From Ascarosepion bandense (Eukaryota > Mollusca > Cephalopoda > Sepiida > Sepiidae), in assembly GCA_037127315.1 (NCBI GenBank), contig JBBBDQ010001611.1, positions 930,001 through 994,000 on the forward strand: DNA of 64,000 nt. The letters run 5' to 3'. Below the pieces are notes generated by a model that was not told where the DNA came from, searched no databases, and saw nothing but the letters and a program-made list of their open reading frames with translations. The position numbers and the translations under genes are program-made. Below are positions 10,371-22,869 of this stretch, piece by piece (within the stretch, counting starts at the first letter, position 1; the number at the start of each line of letters is the position of its first letter).

Positions 10371-12665
10371 AGCAGCAAGCAAGAAGATAATTTGTCAATC
10401 TACAATGTTACAAAGATTGTTGATACTGAAACAGTAAAAGAAAAACAAATTTCGTTTTGAATATATAGCCCTTGAATAGTTTTCGGCTACATAACTTGTA
10501 ATCGATACACATTATGAAACGGGTTTAAATTCTGGGAATACTGAAATCTTTCAATTTCGTCAGCTGCTACATAAGTGCAAAGGCGTTTATACACAACATG
10601 TCTAAACTGTCGACGGCGTAAACAACAAAAAATACACATTAACAGGATGTCAGGTTAAGGTCATCCAAGTTATTAGCAATTGAATTATATAATCCTCTTT
10701 TTCGTTCAACATTTGTGCAGGAAAAACTAAGAGAAATGACACGTTTTTCAATGAGTAGAAAGAAAAACTTAAATTTTAAACATTCTCTTTTGCATAAAGT
10801 GGTTTCATGCGACAATCTTTGGCAGAACTCGAATCAAATCGGACATAAATGATACGAAATTGTAGACTTAAATCACATTAAAAAATGGCTATTAACAAAC
10901 GCTAGATGAAGCACAAAGTTCTATTAATAGATAGAACCACCATAACACCACTACACCCTTATTACATGATTTTTCCATGAAATGATTTCCAGATATTTCA
11001 ACTCTGAGAGGCTTATGACGTCACATAGCTAAGAAGAATTTAAATATTCTGTTGTTAATTAGTGTATTCCTCCCACGTTTCGGTAGATACAGGTAATTAC
11101 ACAGCTCGCTCTAATGGTAGCTTCGAAGCTAGCGTCCAGCTTCCAGACAAAAATAAGCAGAGTAGTAACTTAATACGAACCTCAGTAACAGTGCACGTCA
11201 CCACGGTCCCAACTGCACTGCTCGCCAATTTTCCAGACTGTTTTTATTGACCAAAAACACTGCCAACACACCAATCATTGTCGTTGGCCTCGTTCTCAAT
11301 CAGAGCCCCCAGCTCGCGCCAATTAGCATAAAATAACAATTGCCGAAGAATGTACTTTTTTTGGACCAAACTTGCAAGAGGAGAAGATGCAGCTGACGAA
11401 ATAACGAACTGTCTAGCGTGGGTTTATGAACATATCTATTACAAAACAGCAGCCCGACAAGCAAAACATTTTGGAAACTTCGATTTTGGTAAGTGTGAAT
11501 ATTTATCGTCACATATTCTTTGAAAAGTGTATGCGAGAATATTGAAAAGTTTCTCGAGAAATTAAAATGTGTAGAAAATGTAATGGGGAAAGTAGACATT
11601 GATAAATATTTTTTTTCCTTTTAGAGTTTGGTGTATTCTCTTCTGTCAATATAGCTGTTCTTAAACAAATGGTCGATAAAAAGTAGTTCTTGAAATGGAA
11701 AAAGGTATCTGAAAATGCTATGTGACTTGTTAGCCCAATCCACTTTCAAAAACATTCATGCGATAGAGATACGTTATCTGATCCATATTTGAAAAAAATT
11801 GTATCTATCGGTAACGCAGCCTGATCTTCCATTAGTGGAGGTATTGTTATGAAATAGGCATTACTCTACGCCTATAAACCAATATACATCATTATCGTAA
11901 CAACGAAAGGTCATATATAATGATAATTTATTGCTTTTTTGCATAATTGTTAATTTCACAATATAAAAAAGTCACAACCCTTTCTTACACGGAAAATGAA
12001 AATAATTGCATAAATAAAAATCTAGACTATTCATGTAGGGAATCAAATCAATCCGACTACAAAATTACTTAAGCATGACTGCCACTTATCTGACAATAAT
12101 AAGAGTTTTACAACATTTACTCAGATATTTTCGTAACTGGCAGTTCATTTTGTACACTGAACGTAAACTGAAATTTCAACAATAGAGAGTGGAAATTGAA
12201 CATTTAATATTATTCAATTTTGGGGCTGAGTCATTAAATACATTTTCATCGTTGTTTTACACGCACAAATAGAGCGCGTGTGAGTGCAAAGGAAGTGGGG
12301 GGGAGATAGTTTACATTTCTTTGGATTCAGTTTCGTGTGAAGCCATGTATTCATTTTATGCAGTGAGTATGTATGCGAAAGTGAATACTGCGGAAGGTAA
12401 TTGGCTAAAATCTGCAAAAGAAAACAAATGCATTTTGCGAATATCTTTTGGTAAGTTAGTAGAAACGCTTTGCTTTTTACTTCAAAGAGAAAACAGACGC
12501 CAAACAAGCAGAAGAGATCAAATGAAAGGAAGCGGTCGGGTTCCTTTATAAGTTTCCTTTGATAAATGAATTTCCTCAATCGAGCTTAGATGGAAGAGAT
12601 TAAAAAAAAATCTGAATGTCTCTCAATTTATCATTTCTCCAGTCAAAAGCAGATGACAGACGAGA
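10371..12665. other. unassigned sequence between two inverted minisatellite arrays
   Basis: AT-rich sequence with no recognisable gene or repeat family. A 62-codon open stretch at 11062-11250 contains DTGNYTARSNGSFEASVQL, which superficially recalls an immunoglobulin-fold strand, but it is too short and isolated to call. Confidence 0.45.
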
Positions 12666-12669
12666 AGTA

Positions 12670-15600
12670 AACAGACAAGGCAAGTGGAATGGAGGGCAGG
12701 GGAACAGACGAGGCAAGTGGAATAGAGGGCAGTTGAACAGACGAGGCAAGTGGAATAGGGGGCAGTTGAACAGACGAGGCAAGTGGAATAGGGGGCAGTT
12801 GAACAGACGAGGCAAGTGGAATAGAGGGCAGTTGAACAGACGAGGCAAGTGGAATAGGGGGCAGTTGAACAGACGAGGCAAGTGGAATAGAGGACAGGTG
12901 AACAGCAGAAGCAAGTGGAATAGAGGGCAAGTGAACAGACGAGGCAAGTGAAATGGAGGACAGGGGAACAGACGAGGCAAGTGAAATGGAGGGCAGGTGA
13001 ACAAACGAAGCAAGTGAAATGGAGGACAGGTGAACAGACGAGGCAAGTGAAATAGAGGGCAGGAAGTGGAATAGAGGGCAGGTGAACAGACGAAGCAAGT
13101 GAAATGGAGGACAGGTGAACAGACGAGACAAGTGGAATAGAGGGCAGGTGAACAGACGAGGCAAGTGAAATGGAGGACAGGTGAACAGACGAGGCAAGTG
13201 GAATAGAGGGCAGGTGAACAGACGAGGCAAGTGAAATGGAGGACAGGTGAACAGACGAGACAAGTGGAATAGAGGGCAGGTGAACAGACGAGGCAAGTGA
13301 AATGGAGGACAGGTGAACAAACGAAGCAAGTGAAATGGAGTGCAGGAGAACAGACGAAGCAAGTGAAATGGAGGACAGGTGAACAGACGAGGCAAGTGAA
13401 ATAGAGGGTAGGTGAACAGACGAGGCAAGTGGAATAGAGGGCAGGTGAACAGACGAGGCAAGTGAAATGGAGGGCAGGTGAACAGACGAGGCAAGTGAAA
13501 TGGAGGACAGGTGAACAGACGAGGCAAGTGAAATGGAGGGCAGGTGAACAAACGAAGCAAGTGAAATGGAGGACAGGTGAACAGACGAGGCAAGTGAAAT
13601 GGAGGGCAGGTGAACAGACGAGGCAAGTGAAATGGAGGGCAGGGGAACAGACAAGGCAAGTGGAATAGAGGGCAGGTGAACAGACGAGGCAAGTGAAATG
13701 GAGGACAGGTGAACAGACGAGGCAAGTGGAATGGAGGGAAGGGGAACAGACGAGGCAAGTGGAATGGAGGGCAGGGGAACAGACGAGGCAAGTGAAATGG
13801 AGGACAGGTGAACAGACGAGGCAAGTGGAATGGAGGACAGGTGAACAGACGAGGCAAGTGGAATAGAGGGCAGATGAACAGACGAGGCAAGTGAAATGGA
13901 GGGCAGGTGAACAGACGAGGCAAGTGGAATGGAGGACAGGTGAACAGACGAGGCAAGTCGAATAGAGGGCAGATGAACAGACGAGGCAATTTGAATAGAG
14001 GGCAGGTGAACAGAAGAGGCAAGTGAAATGGAGGACAGGTGAACAGACGAGGCAAGTGGAATAGAGGGCAGATGAACAGACGAGGCAAGTGAAATGGAGG
14101 ACAGGTGAACAGACGAGGAGAGTGGAATAGAGGGCAGGTGAACAGACGAGGAGAGTGGAATAGAGGGCAGATGAACAGACGAGGCAAGTGGAATAGAGGG
14201 CAGATGAACAGACGAGGCAAGTGGAATAGAGGGCAGGTGAACAGACGAGGCAAGTGGAATAGAGGGCAGGTGAACAGACGAGGCAAGTGAAATAGAGGGC
14301 AGGTGAACAGACGAGGCAAGTGGAATAGAGGGCAGGTGAACAGACGAAGCAAGTGAAATGGAGGACAGGTGAACAGACGAGGCAAGTGAAATGGAGGGCA
14401 GGTGAACAAACGAAGCAAGTGAAATGGAGGACAGGTGAACAGACGAGGCAAGTGAAATGGAGGACAGGTGAACAGACGAGGCAAGTGGAATAGAGGGCAG
14501 GTGAACAGACGAGGCAAGTGGAATGGAGGGCAGGTGAACAGACGAGGCAAGTGAAATGGAGGACAGGTGAACAGACGAGGCAAGTGAAATGGAGGACAGG
14601 TGAACAGTCGAGGCAAGTGGAATGGAGGGCAGGGGAACAGACGAGGCAAGTGAAATGGAGGACAGGTGAACAGACGAGGCAAGTGGAATAGAGGGCAGGT
14701 GAACAGACGAGGCAAGTGAAATGGAGGACAGGTGAACAGACGAGGCAAGTGGAATAGAGGGCAGATGAACAGACGAGGCAAGTGGAATAGAGGGCAGATG
14801 AACAGACGAGGCAAGTTGAATAGAGGGCAGGTGAACAGACGAGGCAAGTGAAATAGAGGGCAGGTGAACAGACGAGGCAAGTGGAATAGAGGGCAGGTGA
14901 ACAGACGAAGCAAATGAAATGGAGGACAGGTGAACAGACGAGGCAAGTGAAATAGAGGGCAGGTGAACAGACGAGGCAAGCGAAATGGAGGACAGGGGAA
15001 GACAGACGAGGCAAGTGAAATAGAGGGCAGGTGAACAGACGAGGCAAGTGGAATAGAGGGCAGGTGAACAGACGAGGCAAGTGGAATAGAGGGCAGGTGA
15101 ACAGACGAGGCAAGTGAAATAGAGGGTAGGTGAACAGACGACAAGTGGAATAGAGGGCAGGTGAACAGACGAGGCAAGTGAAATGGAGGACAGGTGAACA
15201 GACGAGGCAAGTGAAATGGAGGGCAGGTGAACAAACGAAGCAAGTGAAATGGAGGACAGGTGAACAGACGAGGCAAGTGAAATGGAGGACAGGTGAACAG
15301 ACGAAGCAAGTGGAATAGAGGGCAGGTGAACAGACGAGGCAAGTGAAATGGAGGACAGGTGAACAGACGAGGCAAGTGAAATGGAGGACAGGTGAACAGA
15401 CGAGGCAAGTGAAATGGAGGGCAGGTGAACAGACGAGGCAAGTAAAATGGAGGGCAGGGGAACAGACGAGGCAAGTGGAATAGAGGGCAGGTGAACAGAC
15501 GAGGCAAGTGGAATAGAAGGCAGGTGAACAGACGAGGCAAGTGGAATAGAGGGCAGGTGAACAGACGAGGCAAGTGAAATGGAGGACAGGTGAACAGACG

Positions 15601-17195
15601 AGGCAAGTGGAATGGAGGGCAGGGGAACAGACGAGGCAAGTGAAATGGAGGACAGGTGAACAGACGAGGCAAGTGGAATAGAGGACAGGTGAACAGACGA
15701 GGCAAGTGGAACAGAGGGCAGATGAACAGACGAGGCAATTGGAATGGAGGGCAGGTGAACAGACGAGGCAAGTGAAATGGAGGACAGGTGAACAGACGAG
15801 GCAAGTGGAATAGAGGGCAGATGAACAGACGAGGCATGTGAAATGGAGGACAGGTGAACAGAGGAGGCAAGTGGAATAGAGGGCAGATGAACAGACGAGG
15901 CAAGTGGAATAGAGGGCAGATGAACAGACGAGGCAAGTGGAATAGAGGGCAGGTGAACAGACCAGGCAAGTGGAATAGAGGGCAGGTGAACAGACGAAGC
16001 AAGTGAAATGGAGGACAGGTGAACAGACGAGGCAAGTGAAATAGAGGGCAGGTGAACAGACGAGGCAAGTGAAATAGAGGGCAGGTGAACAGACGAGGCA
16101 AGTGGAATGGAGGGCATGTGAACAGACGAGGCAAGTGAAATGGAGGACAGGGGAACAGACGAGGCAAGTGAAATAGAGGGCAGGTGAACAGACGAGGCAA
16201 GTGGAATAGAGGGCAGGTGAACAGACGAGGCAAGTGGAATGGAGTACAGGTAAATAGACGAGGCAAGTGGAATAGAGGGCATGGGAACAGACGAGGCAAG
16301 TGAAATAGAGGGCAGGGGAACAGACGAGGCAAGTGGAATAGGGGGCAGGGGAACAGACGAGGCAAGTGGAATAGAGGGCAGGTGAACAGACGAGGCAAGT
16401 GGAATGGAGTACAGGTAAATAGACGAGGCAAGTGGAATAGAGGGCAGAGGAACAGACGAGGCAAGTGAAATAGAGGGCAGGGGAACAGACGAGGCAAGTG
16501 GAATAGGGGGCAGGGGAACAGACGAGGCAAGTGAAATAGAGGGCAGGGGAACAGACGAGGCAAGTGAAATAGAGGGCAGGGGAACAGACGAGGCAAGTGA
16601 AATAGAGGGCAGGGGAACAGACGAGCCAAGTGGAATAGAGGGCAGGTGAACAGACGAGGCAAGTGGAATGGAGGGCAGGTGAACAGACGAGGCAAGTGGA
16701 ATAGAGGGCAGATGAACAGACGAGGCAAGTAGAATAGAGGGCAGGTGAACAGACGAGGCAAGTGGAATAGAGGGCAGGTGAACAGACGAGGCAAGTGGAA
16801 CGGAGGGCAGGTGAACAGACGAGGCAAGTGGAACGGAGGGCAGGTGAACACGACGGAGGGCAAGGTGGAATGGAGGACAGGTGAACAGACGAGGCGGGAA
16901 GTGGAATAGAGGGCAGGGTTGAACAGACGAGGCAAGTGGAATAGAGGACAGGTGAACAGACGAGGCAGGTGGAATATAGGGCAGGTGAGCAGACGAGGCA
17001 AGTGAAATGGAGGACAGGTAAATAGACGAGGCAAGTGGAATAGAGGGCAGGTGAACAGACGAGGCAAGTGGAATAGAGGACAGGTGAACAGACGAGGCAA
17101 GTGGAATAGAGGACAGGTGAACAGACGAGGCAAGTGGAACGGAGGGCAGGTGAACAGACGAGGCAAGTGGAACGGAGGGCAGGTGAACAGACTGG
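12670..17195 (-). repeat. 33-bp minisatellite array 2, inverted relative to array 1
   Basis: About 4.5 kb, or roughly 137 units of 33 bp, containing GAACAGACGAGGCAAGTGGA and ATAGAGGGCAGGT on the plus strand. This is the reverse complement of the unit at 9650-10370. Variant units (GGAATAG or GAAATGG; GGGCAGG or GGACAGG) alternate in patches, suggesting higher-order duplication. All three minus frames are open for about 1500 codons because the unit is 11 codons long and free of stops. The translation is a monotonous 11-residue repeat of very odd composition, and no gene is supported. A 16.85-16.93 kb patch is scrambled. Confidence 0.95.
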
Positions 17196-17429
17196 CAATT
17201 GAGATAAATGTCTGGTAAACAGTCAAGCACGTAGCATAGAGGGCTTGGGAAGAACGATGCATAGAGGTGTTGCGAAACTGTCAAGTACGAGGTATAGAGG
17301 AGTGAATAATCAGTCAAGCAGGATATTGCTGAAGAATTTGAAGACATTGAAAGTGAAGATAGCGCCGAAATACGATAAAGGTTCAAAATTTCAATGGGTC
17401 ATTTTTATGTTGACATGACTTACGCGATA

Positions 17430-18085
17430 GATCTGATAGGTATTCTATGTAAGATATCAGGTTTCATTTACGTATTTTTGTAAAGAGAATTTTGCCTCAG
17501 TTTGTTTTACGGCATATCAACTTCAATGGGTTATTTAATACCGACAACCTTTTACAATAAATTCGTATGTATAGATTATGTATTCTTTGTATGAATTCAG
17601 TTTGTTGGACATGTGTCATTCATGTATTTTTGTAAAGAGAGTTTTGCCGGGAGGCAGATGTATTGTTGGTACGTAAGTTTTTTTTCCCAAACATATATTT
17701 GGTAATTTAAAAGAAAATGTTTATTGCTGGTAAAATCTTTTTTTTCGAGTTTTCTCAAAAATGCATTGCTAATAATGTTTTCCTCAAAATATATTACCGG
17801 TAATGTTTTTTCTTCAAAAACATATTGCGAGTAATATTTTCCCCTGCCGTAAAGTATTGCTAGAATTTTCACTACTAAAAATTTACTTTGATAGGGTTTT
17901 CACCCCAGTTTGGAATTTAACTTTTTGGCCATAGCTGGGACCCTAATAGGTACTACCACCCCAAGTCAGAGTTGAACAAGGAACGATCACAATTAAGAGG
18001 TGGTACAACGCTTATCACAAACTCTCCATTAGAATACTTGCTGCCGAATGCAGTTGTTTGTCGTCATACCCAGGACCGAAAAAAA
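17430..18085 (-). repeat. dispersed repeat, probable I-clade LINE 3' UTR plus adjoining block
   Basis: It contains TTTTACGGCATATCAACTTC followed by AATGGGTTATTTAATA near 17507-17540, then ~30-bp subrepeats (TATTGCTGGTAATATTTT-like) at 17660-17880. A third block at 17885-18075 contains CACCCCAGTTTGGAATTTAA and CATACCCAGGACC. The same order occurs, in the opposite direction, at 31935-32320, and parts occur at 27430-27640, 31700-31930, 32320-32490 and 62430-62720. No protein coding is seen. Assignment to the LINE 3' UTR rests on the 62.4-62.9 kb locus. Confidence 0.55.
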
Positions 18086-18298
18086 AAAAGAAAAGAGAAT
18101 ATAGAATCTGAAATCAGCAGATTGTTACCTCAGAAAAATCTGTTAATTCCAAATATATATATATATATATATAAATGAAATTATGTGCGTATGTATGTAT
18201 GTTTAGTGCAAAGGTGGTTGTTTTTAGTGGTTATACTGATAAAATGTATTTTGGCAAACAGGTTTTTTTCGTGTAGTTATTATCTATATATATATATA

Positions 18299-19018
18299 CT
18301 AGCAGTATAGCCCGACGTTGCTCGGGTGTAATGAAAGCTTTAAAACTAAACCACATGATCCTGGAGCTCAGACTCTTTGGACGTCGGCACGAAAGACTAA
18401 AAAGCAATTGTTGTTTCCAGTTAAAGCGAAACCGTAGACTGAAAGAAAAATGAATGGATGTAAGGCAAATTTTAATTTCCTGGTATCAATATCAAAAAGC
18501 TTTTTTTCGTCATAAACTGAATTTTGTAGTCTAAATAAGTCCTCTGAGTAAATTGTATCATGGCTGAGACTAAGAACTACAAGTATTCCTGCTTAGAGCC
18601 AAACTCAAAGCAAAAACTAAAATAAAAGGGTTGAGAAAAATACAGACATACAGGCAGATAAACAGACACACACAGAAATATATTGCCTTTTATATATATA
18701 TATATATATATATATAATTGATTTTCTGCACTATTGTAAGAACTGCAACCTTGAAACTTCTGAATATCATTTCTTATGTCTTTGTCTATGAGTGTATCAA
18801 ATTTGATTAAAATCGGACCACTTCTTCTATAACCTGATTTTTTCAATTATCCATTTTCGATATTTATCGGGGGTACCACAACACAAAACCTAGCTAAGAA
18901 CACTCGCAGATGCTTATAGTACAACTGTGTAAATTTTCAAGAAAATCGGTTCAGCTGTTTCGGAGTCTATACGACACACACGGACACACACACACAAAAA
19001 GTTCCATTTATAAATAAG

Positions 19019-19020
<2 letters not shown>
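18299..19020 (-). mobile_element. non-autonomous Helitron, copy 2
   Basis: On the minus strand the element ends CTAG (plus coordinates 18299-18302) after a GC-rich hairpin (CCCGAGCAACGTCGGG). The 5' end near 19020 has lost the last bases of TCTAAACTT next to a (TA)n tract. The centre has a (TA)n tract at 18692-18716. No coding sequence is present. Confidence 0.88.

Positions 19021-19060
<40 letters not shown>
19021..19060. repeat. (TA)n microsatellite
   Basis: A pure TA tract of about 36 bp abuts the 5' end of Helitron copy 2. Confidence 0.95.
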
Positions 19061-19061
<1 letters not shown>

Positions 19062-19420
19062 CCATTATAAAATTATATTTGTTTGAATACGTTTTTCTCG
19101 AATGATTTTCTTATGTACTAAAAAATATTTTTTCAAAATTATTTCTTCTGTAGTCCGATTTTTTTTGTTTTTTTGTTTGGAGGATCCTTTATTATCATTA
19201 AGGATCTTGTTTGCCGAATTTAAATAATTATTGGTTTCCGAAGTTGTTTCTTTTATCATTGTGGCTTATCTATAACAAACAGTGTTTAAATTGTTCACTT
19301 TCAATATTTTAAAAACTTTAATCCTAAAATAACAATTTTGTTAAATTAGCTATCAATCTCGATATTAATACCATTACAGGAAAGTTCGATATTTTGACAT
19401 CGCTAATTCCTATCAACTGA

Positions 19421-19545
19421 GAAAATGGATGACAGAGCGGAGTTTAGGTGGGGTAACAGGAGAGAGCGTACTAAGGGGTGGAAAGATGTGGAAGGCCATG
19501 ATCGCCTACGTCATGAAGAAACATGGCACACGAAAACGACGACCA
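19421..19545 (+). pseudogene. RTE-like LINE, extreme 3' coding end
   Basis: Translation gives MTERSLGGVTGESVLRGGKM and WKAMIAYVMKKHGT, matching the C-terminus shared by the copies at 24.2, 41.0, 51.0 and 59.0 kb. Only the last ~40 codons remain, as expected for a 5'-truncated LINE insertion. Confidence 0.8.
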
Positions 19546-19869
19546 ATAAAATCCAATGACGTCACGCAGCGCAACACATTTTTTTTTTATTACATGACCC
19601 ATACAAGTTCTCACCATTTCTACAAGTGTGTGTGCGTGAGGCGGGGTGGGGGGAACAAAACAACGCAATGTTAGATTTAGTTTTTTGGCACTTCACTTGC
19701 ACGTGCGCTTGCTTTCTAACTTAATCTCGCCTAACTGTTCCATTCGCAAACATTTGGCTATCAAAGCTAATATTTTCAGAGAACATTTTCTATATGTTAA
19801 GAAAGAATGGCTCTAAAACAAATTCTGAAACCCATATAGTCAATAAAAGACACTGTTTACTTAAAACAG

Positions 19870-20410
19870 AAACTCAAAAGAGAGAGAGAGAAAGGGAGTG
19901 GGGAGCGAGAGAGAGAGAGTAAGAAACGAGAGAGAGTAGAAAACATAAGAGAGAGAGTAAGGAACGAGAGAGTGTGTGGGGAATGAAAGAGAGAGTGTGT
20001 GGGGAATGAAAGTGAGTGGGGAAACAGAGAGAGTGGGAAAACAGAGAGGGAGAGCGTGGGAGAGAAAGAGTGGGGAACGAGAGAGAATTTGTGTGGAATG
20101 AAAGAGTGGGGAAACAAAGAGAGAAAGAGAGAGTGGGGAAACAAAGAGAGAAAGAGAGAGTGTGGAAACAAAGAGAGAGTGGGGAAGCAAATAAAGAAAG
20201 AGGGAGTGGGGAAACAAAGAGAAAGAGAGAGAGTGGGGAGAGAAAGAGAGAGTGGGGAAACAAAGAAGAGAAAGAGAGAGTGGGGAAACAAAGAGAGAAA
20301 GAGAGAGTGGGGAAACAAAGAGAGAGTGGTGAAGAGAGAGAGAGGGAGAGAGAGTGAGGAACGAGAGAAAGAGTAGGGAACGAGAGAGAGAGAGAGAGAG
20401 GAGCAGAACA
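19870..20410 (+). repeat. GA-rich minisatellite
   Basis: Units of about 27-28 bp (GTGGGGAAACAAAGAGAGAA plus AGAGAGA) repeat with variation between GA runs. Long open frames on both strands come from the purine-only composition and are not genes. Confidence 0.9.
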
Positions 20411-20885
20411 ACTATCAAGATGAAGAAGTAAAGAACAACGAATCAGAATAGACGAACGGCCAGTCAGTTCGGAAAAATGTTGGCACTGATGATGTTTACG
20501 TTGTACCAGTCAACCGTATGATTTTTCATGTAAATTAAATTCGGCCCCGTAACTTAGACTAAAGCCGATTTCGTGCACTAAAATCAATACAGACTTCTGA
20601 TGCAAAAAGTTTAGGAAGTTATAACGTTATTAGTTCATATGAGAATCCCCCCCCCCCGCGCGACTAACTTGACTCTCGGCTCACAAATCTATCTGCAACA
20701 AAACGTGATATACAGCGATATATTCGTAGACTTACGACGAAAATAAGTGTTTGTTTTCAACTACATCTTTCTTGTGTCTGGACTTAATACAAAAGGTGAT
20801 ATTAATGAATAAAAATTCAGCTCAAAACGCAGCTCGTAACGATGTCAGGCTACTGACTTATCGATAATATACGAGTTTGCATCGT
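20411..20885. other. unassigned spacer
   Basis: No feature recognised apart from a C10-C11 homopolymer near 20648. Confidence 0.4.
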
Positions 20886-21188
20886 AAGTCAGTCGGTTAA
20901 GTGCCATACGTGATACACGCTTGGGCGATCATGTCTCGTAAGAGACATGACTGACTGACAGATTTTCTCGCAGTATGTGGCCATTACTTTCTGCGGTAGA
21001 CTGGTTACCAGCAAAGGTTATCGAACCCAATCTGTCCTGCTATTTGACGCATAGCTGGAGGGAGAACAGACAGATTAATACCTTTCTCAAGGGTATTTGC
21101 GCGTAAGTGAATGCAATGAATTCAAGTGGAATTCGATCTCGGCTATCCGATTTCTCGTTCTGATCTGATATCCACTATGCACCACAAC
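20886..21188 (-). mobile_element. tRNA-derived SINE family A, copy 1
   Basis: On the minus strand the head has an A-box-like GGTGCATAGTGGATATC and a B-box near GAATTCCACTTGAATTC. A long body follows (CAATCTGTCCTGCTATTTGA on the plus strand), then a 3' hairpin, CATGTCTC-TTAC-GAGACATG. The 3' end reads CTGACTTAC. Ten copies of this family are in the window. Transcription by Pol III and LINE-driven mobility are inferred from the family type. Confidence 0.85.
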
Positions 21189-21493
21189 TTTAACACTCTC
21201 GCCTCAAGGGGTTGGCTGTAGGTCCCTGAGCATCCGCAGGTCAGTCAACTAGCTCATTAGTTTAAATCTGCTTCCTGCCCACGTTGTGTTATTCGTTCAC
21301 GGTCGACTGAAGATGTTGACACGGCTGGGGGAGCCGGTGTTAAACATTTAGAATACAGCAAAAAGAAATAGAAAGGAAAAAAATGTCGTAGAAAACCGAA
21401 CAAACAACTGTTCGATGGTCGTACTGTTAATGCCTTTAATATACAAGAAAATAATAGAAAAAAAAAGATTACAGAAAATAAAAGTTTTTTTAA

Positions 21494-21495
<2 letters not shown>

Positions 21496-21567
<72 letters not shown>
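21496..21567. repeat. compound (AG)n(TG)n microsatellite
   Basis: A run of AG dinucleotides (21496-21529) passes directly into TG dinucleotides (21530-21566). Confidence 0.95.
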
Positions 21568-21568
<1 letters not shown>

Positions 21569-21599
21569 CACTTGCTAAATCGTCTCAGAAGATAGATAT

Positions 21600-22320
21600 A
21601 ATCTTTTCAACAATTTTTTCCCTAAAATAAAACGCTGGGACCACGTGTCTTGCAAAGGCGCAGAACAGATGATGCAATTCAGATTGTTGTGCTATCGACG
21701 AACGTGAAGTTTCATATACTCAGCGGTTTCTCAATGCGACTGCTGCAACGATATTTTTCAAAGTCCTTGTTTTTAACTTGTCCGCACTCTTACTTCAGCG
21801 AGTGGGGAATCCCGATCTCACATATGACCGTGCGCTTTCACGGTCGTCGTCTGACACTCAACTTCAGCATTACGACGTGCAAACGAAGGGTCACAAGCCA
21901 AGCCATTCACGTGTTTAACACAAGTGATCACGAGTGTTTGTTGCTACAGCCCAAAATCATGTGACCTCTAAAGGTCCCTTTGTTTACTAAGCTCTATTGC
22001 GATTTCACTTGCAAAAATTTATTTTCGTTCATGTCCACCGTTCTCTGATGACCCAAATTAAACGGCACTCAACTCAGATTTCACCATTAGTAAACAAGAT
22101 ACATCTCCATGTTCAATCTACTTCAAAATTCTTTTTATCAAAAATTATTTCGTTTACCTCCATTGTTTTCTGATGACCCAAATATAACGGCCTAACTTTG
22201 GTTTAGATCAAATTTCGCTACCGGTAAACAATTACGCTGGTTTATTTCAATATTCAATTTAATATTGCCACACTGGAAGTAGAAATTTTCTCTAGAAAAA
22301 TTCTTAATAGAAATTAAAAA
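21600..22320. other. unassigned sequence
   Basis: A 104-codon open stretch at 21650-21964 matches nothing I recognise. The patch 21640-21960 is richer in CpG than its surroundings. Two direct, imperfect copies of a short block (GATGACCCAAATTAAACGGC / GATGACCCAAATATAACGGC) lie at 22048-22067 and 22173-22192. Confidence 0.4.
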
Positions 22321-22324
22321 GAAG

Positions 22325-22400
22325 GAAACAAATAACATGACGTTTCGGCCTTCTTCAGGTGCTAGGAATTTCTAACCTTTTCAATGTGTGCATGCTTAGT
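22325..22400 (-). repeat. hammerhead-like block of an inverted-repeat element, single arm
   Basis: On the minus strand: CACCTGAAGAAGGCCGAAAC then GTC. It matches the arms at 41.2, 45.7 and 60.0 kb but lacks the stem-II loop. Only one arm is present. Confidence 0.5.
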
Positions 22401-22484
22401 ATACATATTGCAAAATTGAGTAAGACAACGATATATAGCATTGGAAAGTTTTAACTAATACAGTGCTTCTGTCTATGTTTCAGA

Positions 22485-22625
22485 GAGGCGGTGTTGTAAC
22501 GATTTACATCATTCGGATTGTTCTAAACTTTATTCCAAGATTCACGGCGTTTTGACCATTGTACGCTATGGTCTTCTTCAGGTTATATACATTGAAATTT
22601 TTAACTGTGCCTTTTATTTAGTTCA
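22485..22625 (-). repeat. hammerhead-like block, second single arm
   Basis: On the minus strand: CTGAAGA, then GACC-(ATAGCGTACAAT)-GGTC, then AAAAC. Stem II pairs GACC with GGTC. Other copies have GGCC in these positions, so both sides changed together. The flank resembles TTACATCATTCGGATTGTTC found at other copies. Confidence 0.5.
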
Positions 22626-22869
22626 CGGGGTAGATTGTTCTAATTCTTTTTTAGATTCATTTTAGTAACTAACCTCTCCAAGTTTGTGCTTCCTATGATG
22701 TAGCCATGTATTGAACTCAGAACCTTTTGGTTCAAGTCACTTTCTGAATTACTCAACAAATGCTTTTATCTACTGGGCCGTGTGCTTTGGGGCAGTAAGT
22801 GAATTTTTAGGACTTATAAAACTAATATCTCATTAACTATATTTATTCTTCTTAAACCAAAGCTCATGT

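Noticed and set aside
9645..10460. Open frames up to 271 codons on both strands
   Set aside because: Same 33-bp tandem repeat artefact.
11062..11250. Possible immunoglobulin-like exon
   Set aside because: Only a superficial DTGNYTA resemblance; no flanking splice logic, cysteines or second exon seen.
12600..17386. Three overlapping open frames of about 1530-1590 codons on the minus strand
   Set aside because: They are created by a stop-free 33-bp tandem unit readable in all three frames; the translation is a monotonous repeat with no domain or start context.
19857..20418. Serine/leucine-rich open frames on the minus strand and GE-rich frames on the plus strand
   Set aside because: Purine-only GA minisatellite; composition artefact.
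21650..21964. 104-codon open frame
   Set aside because: No recognisable motif, no family or context; length is compatible with chance.
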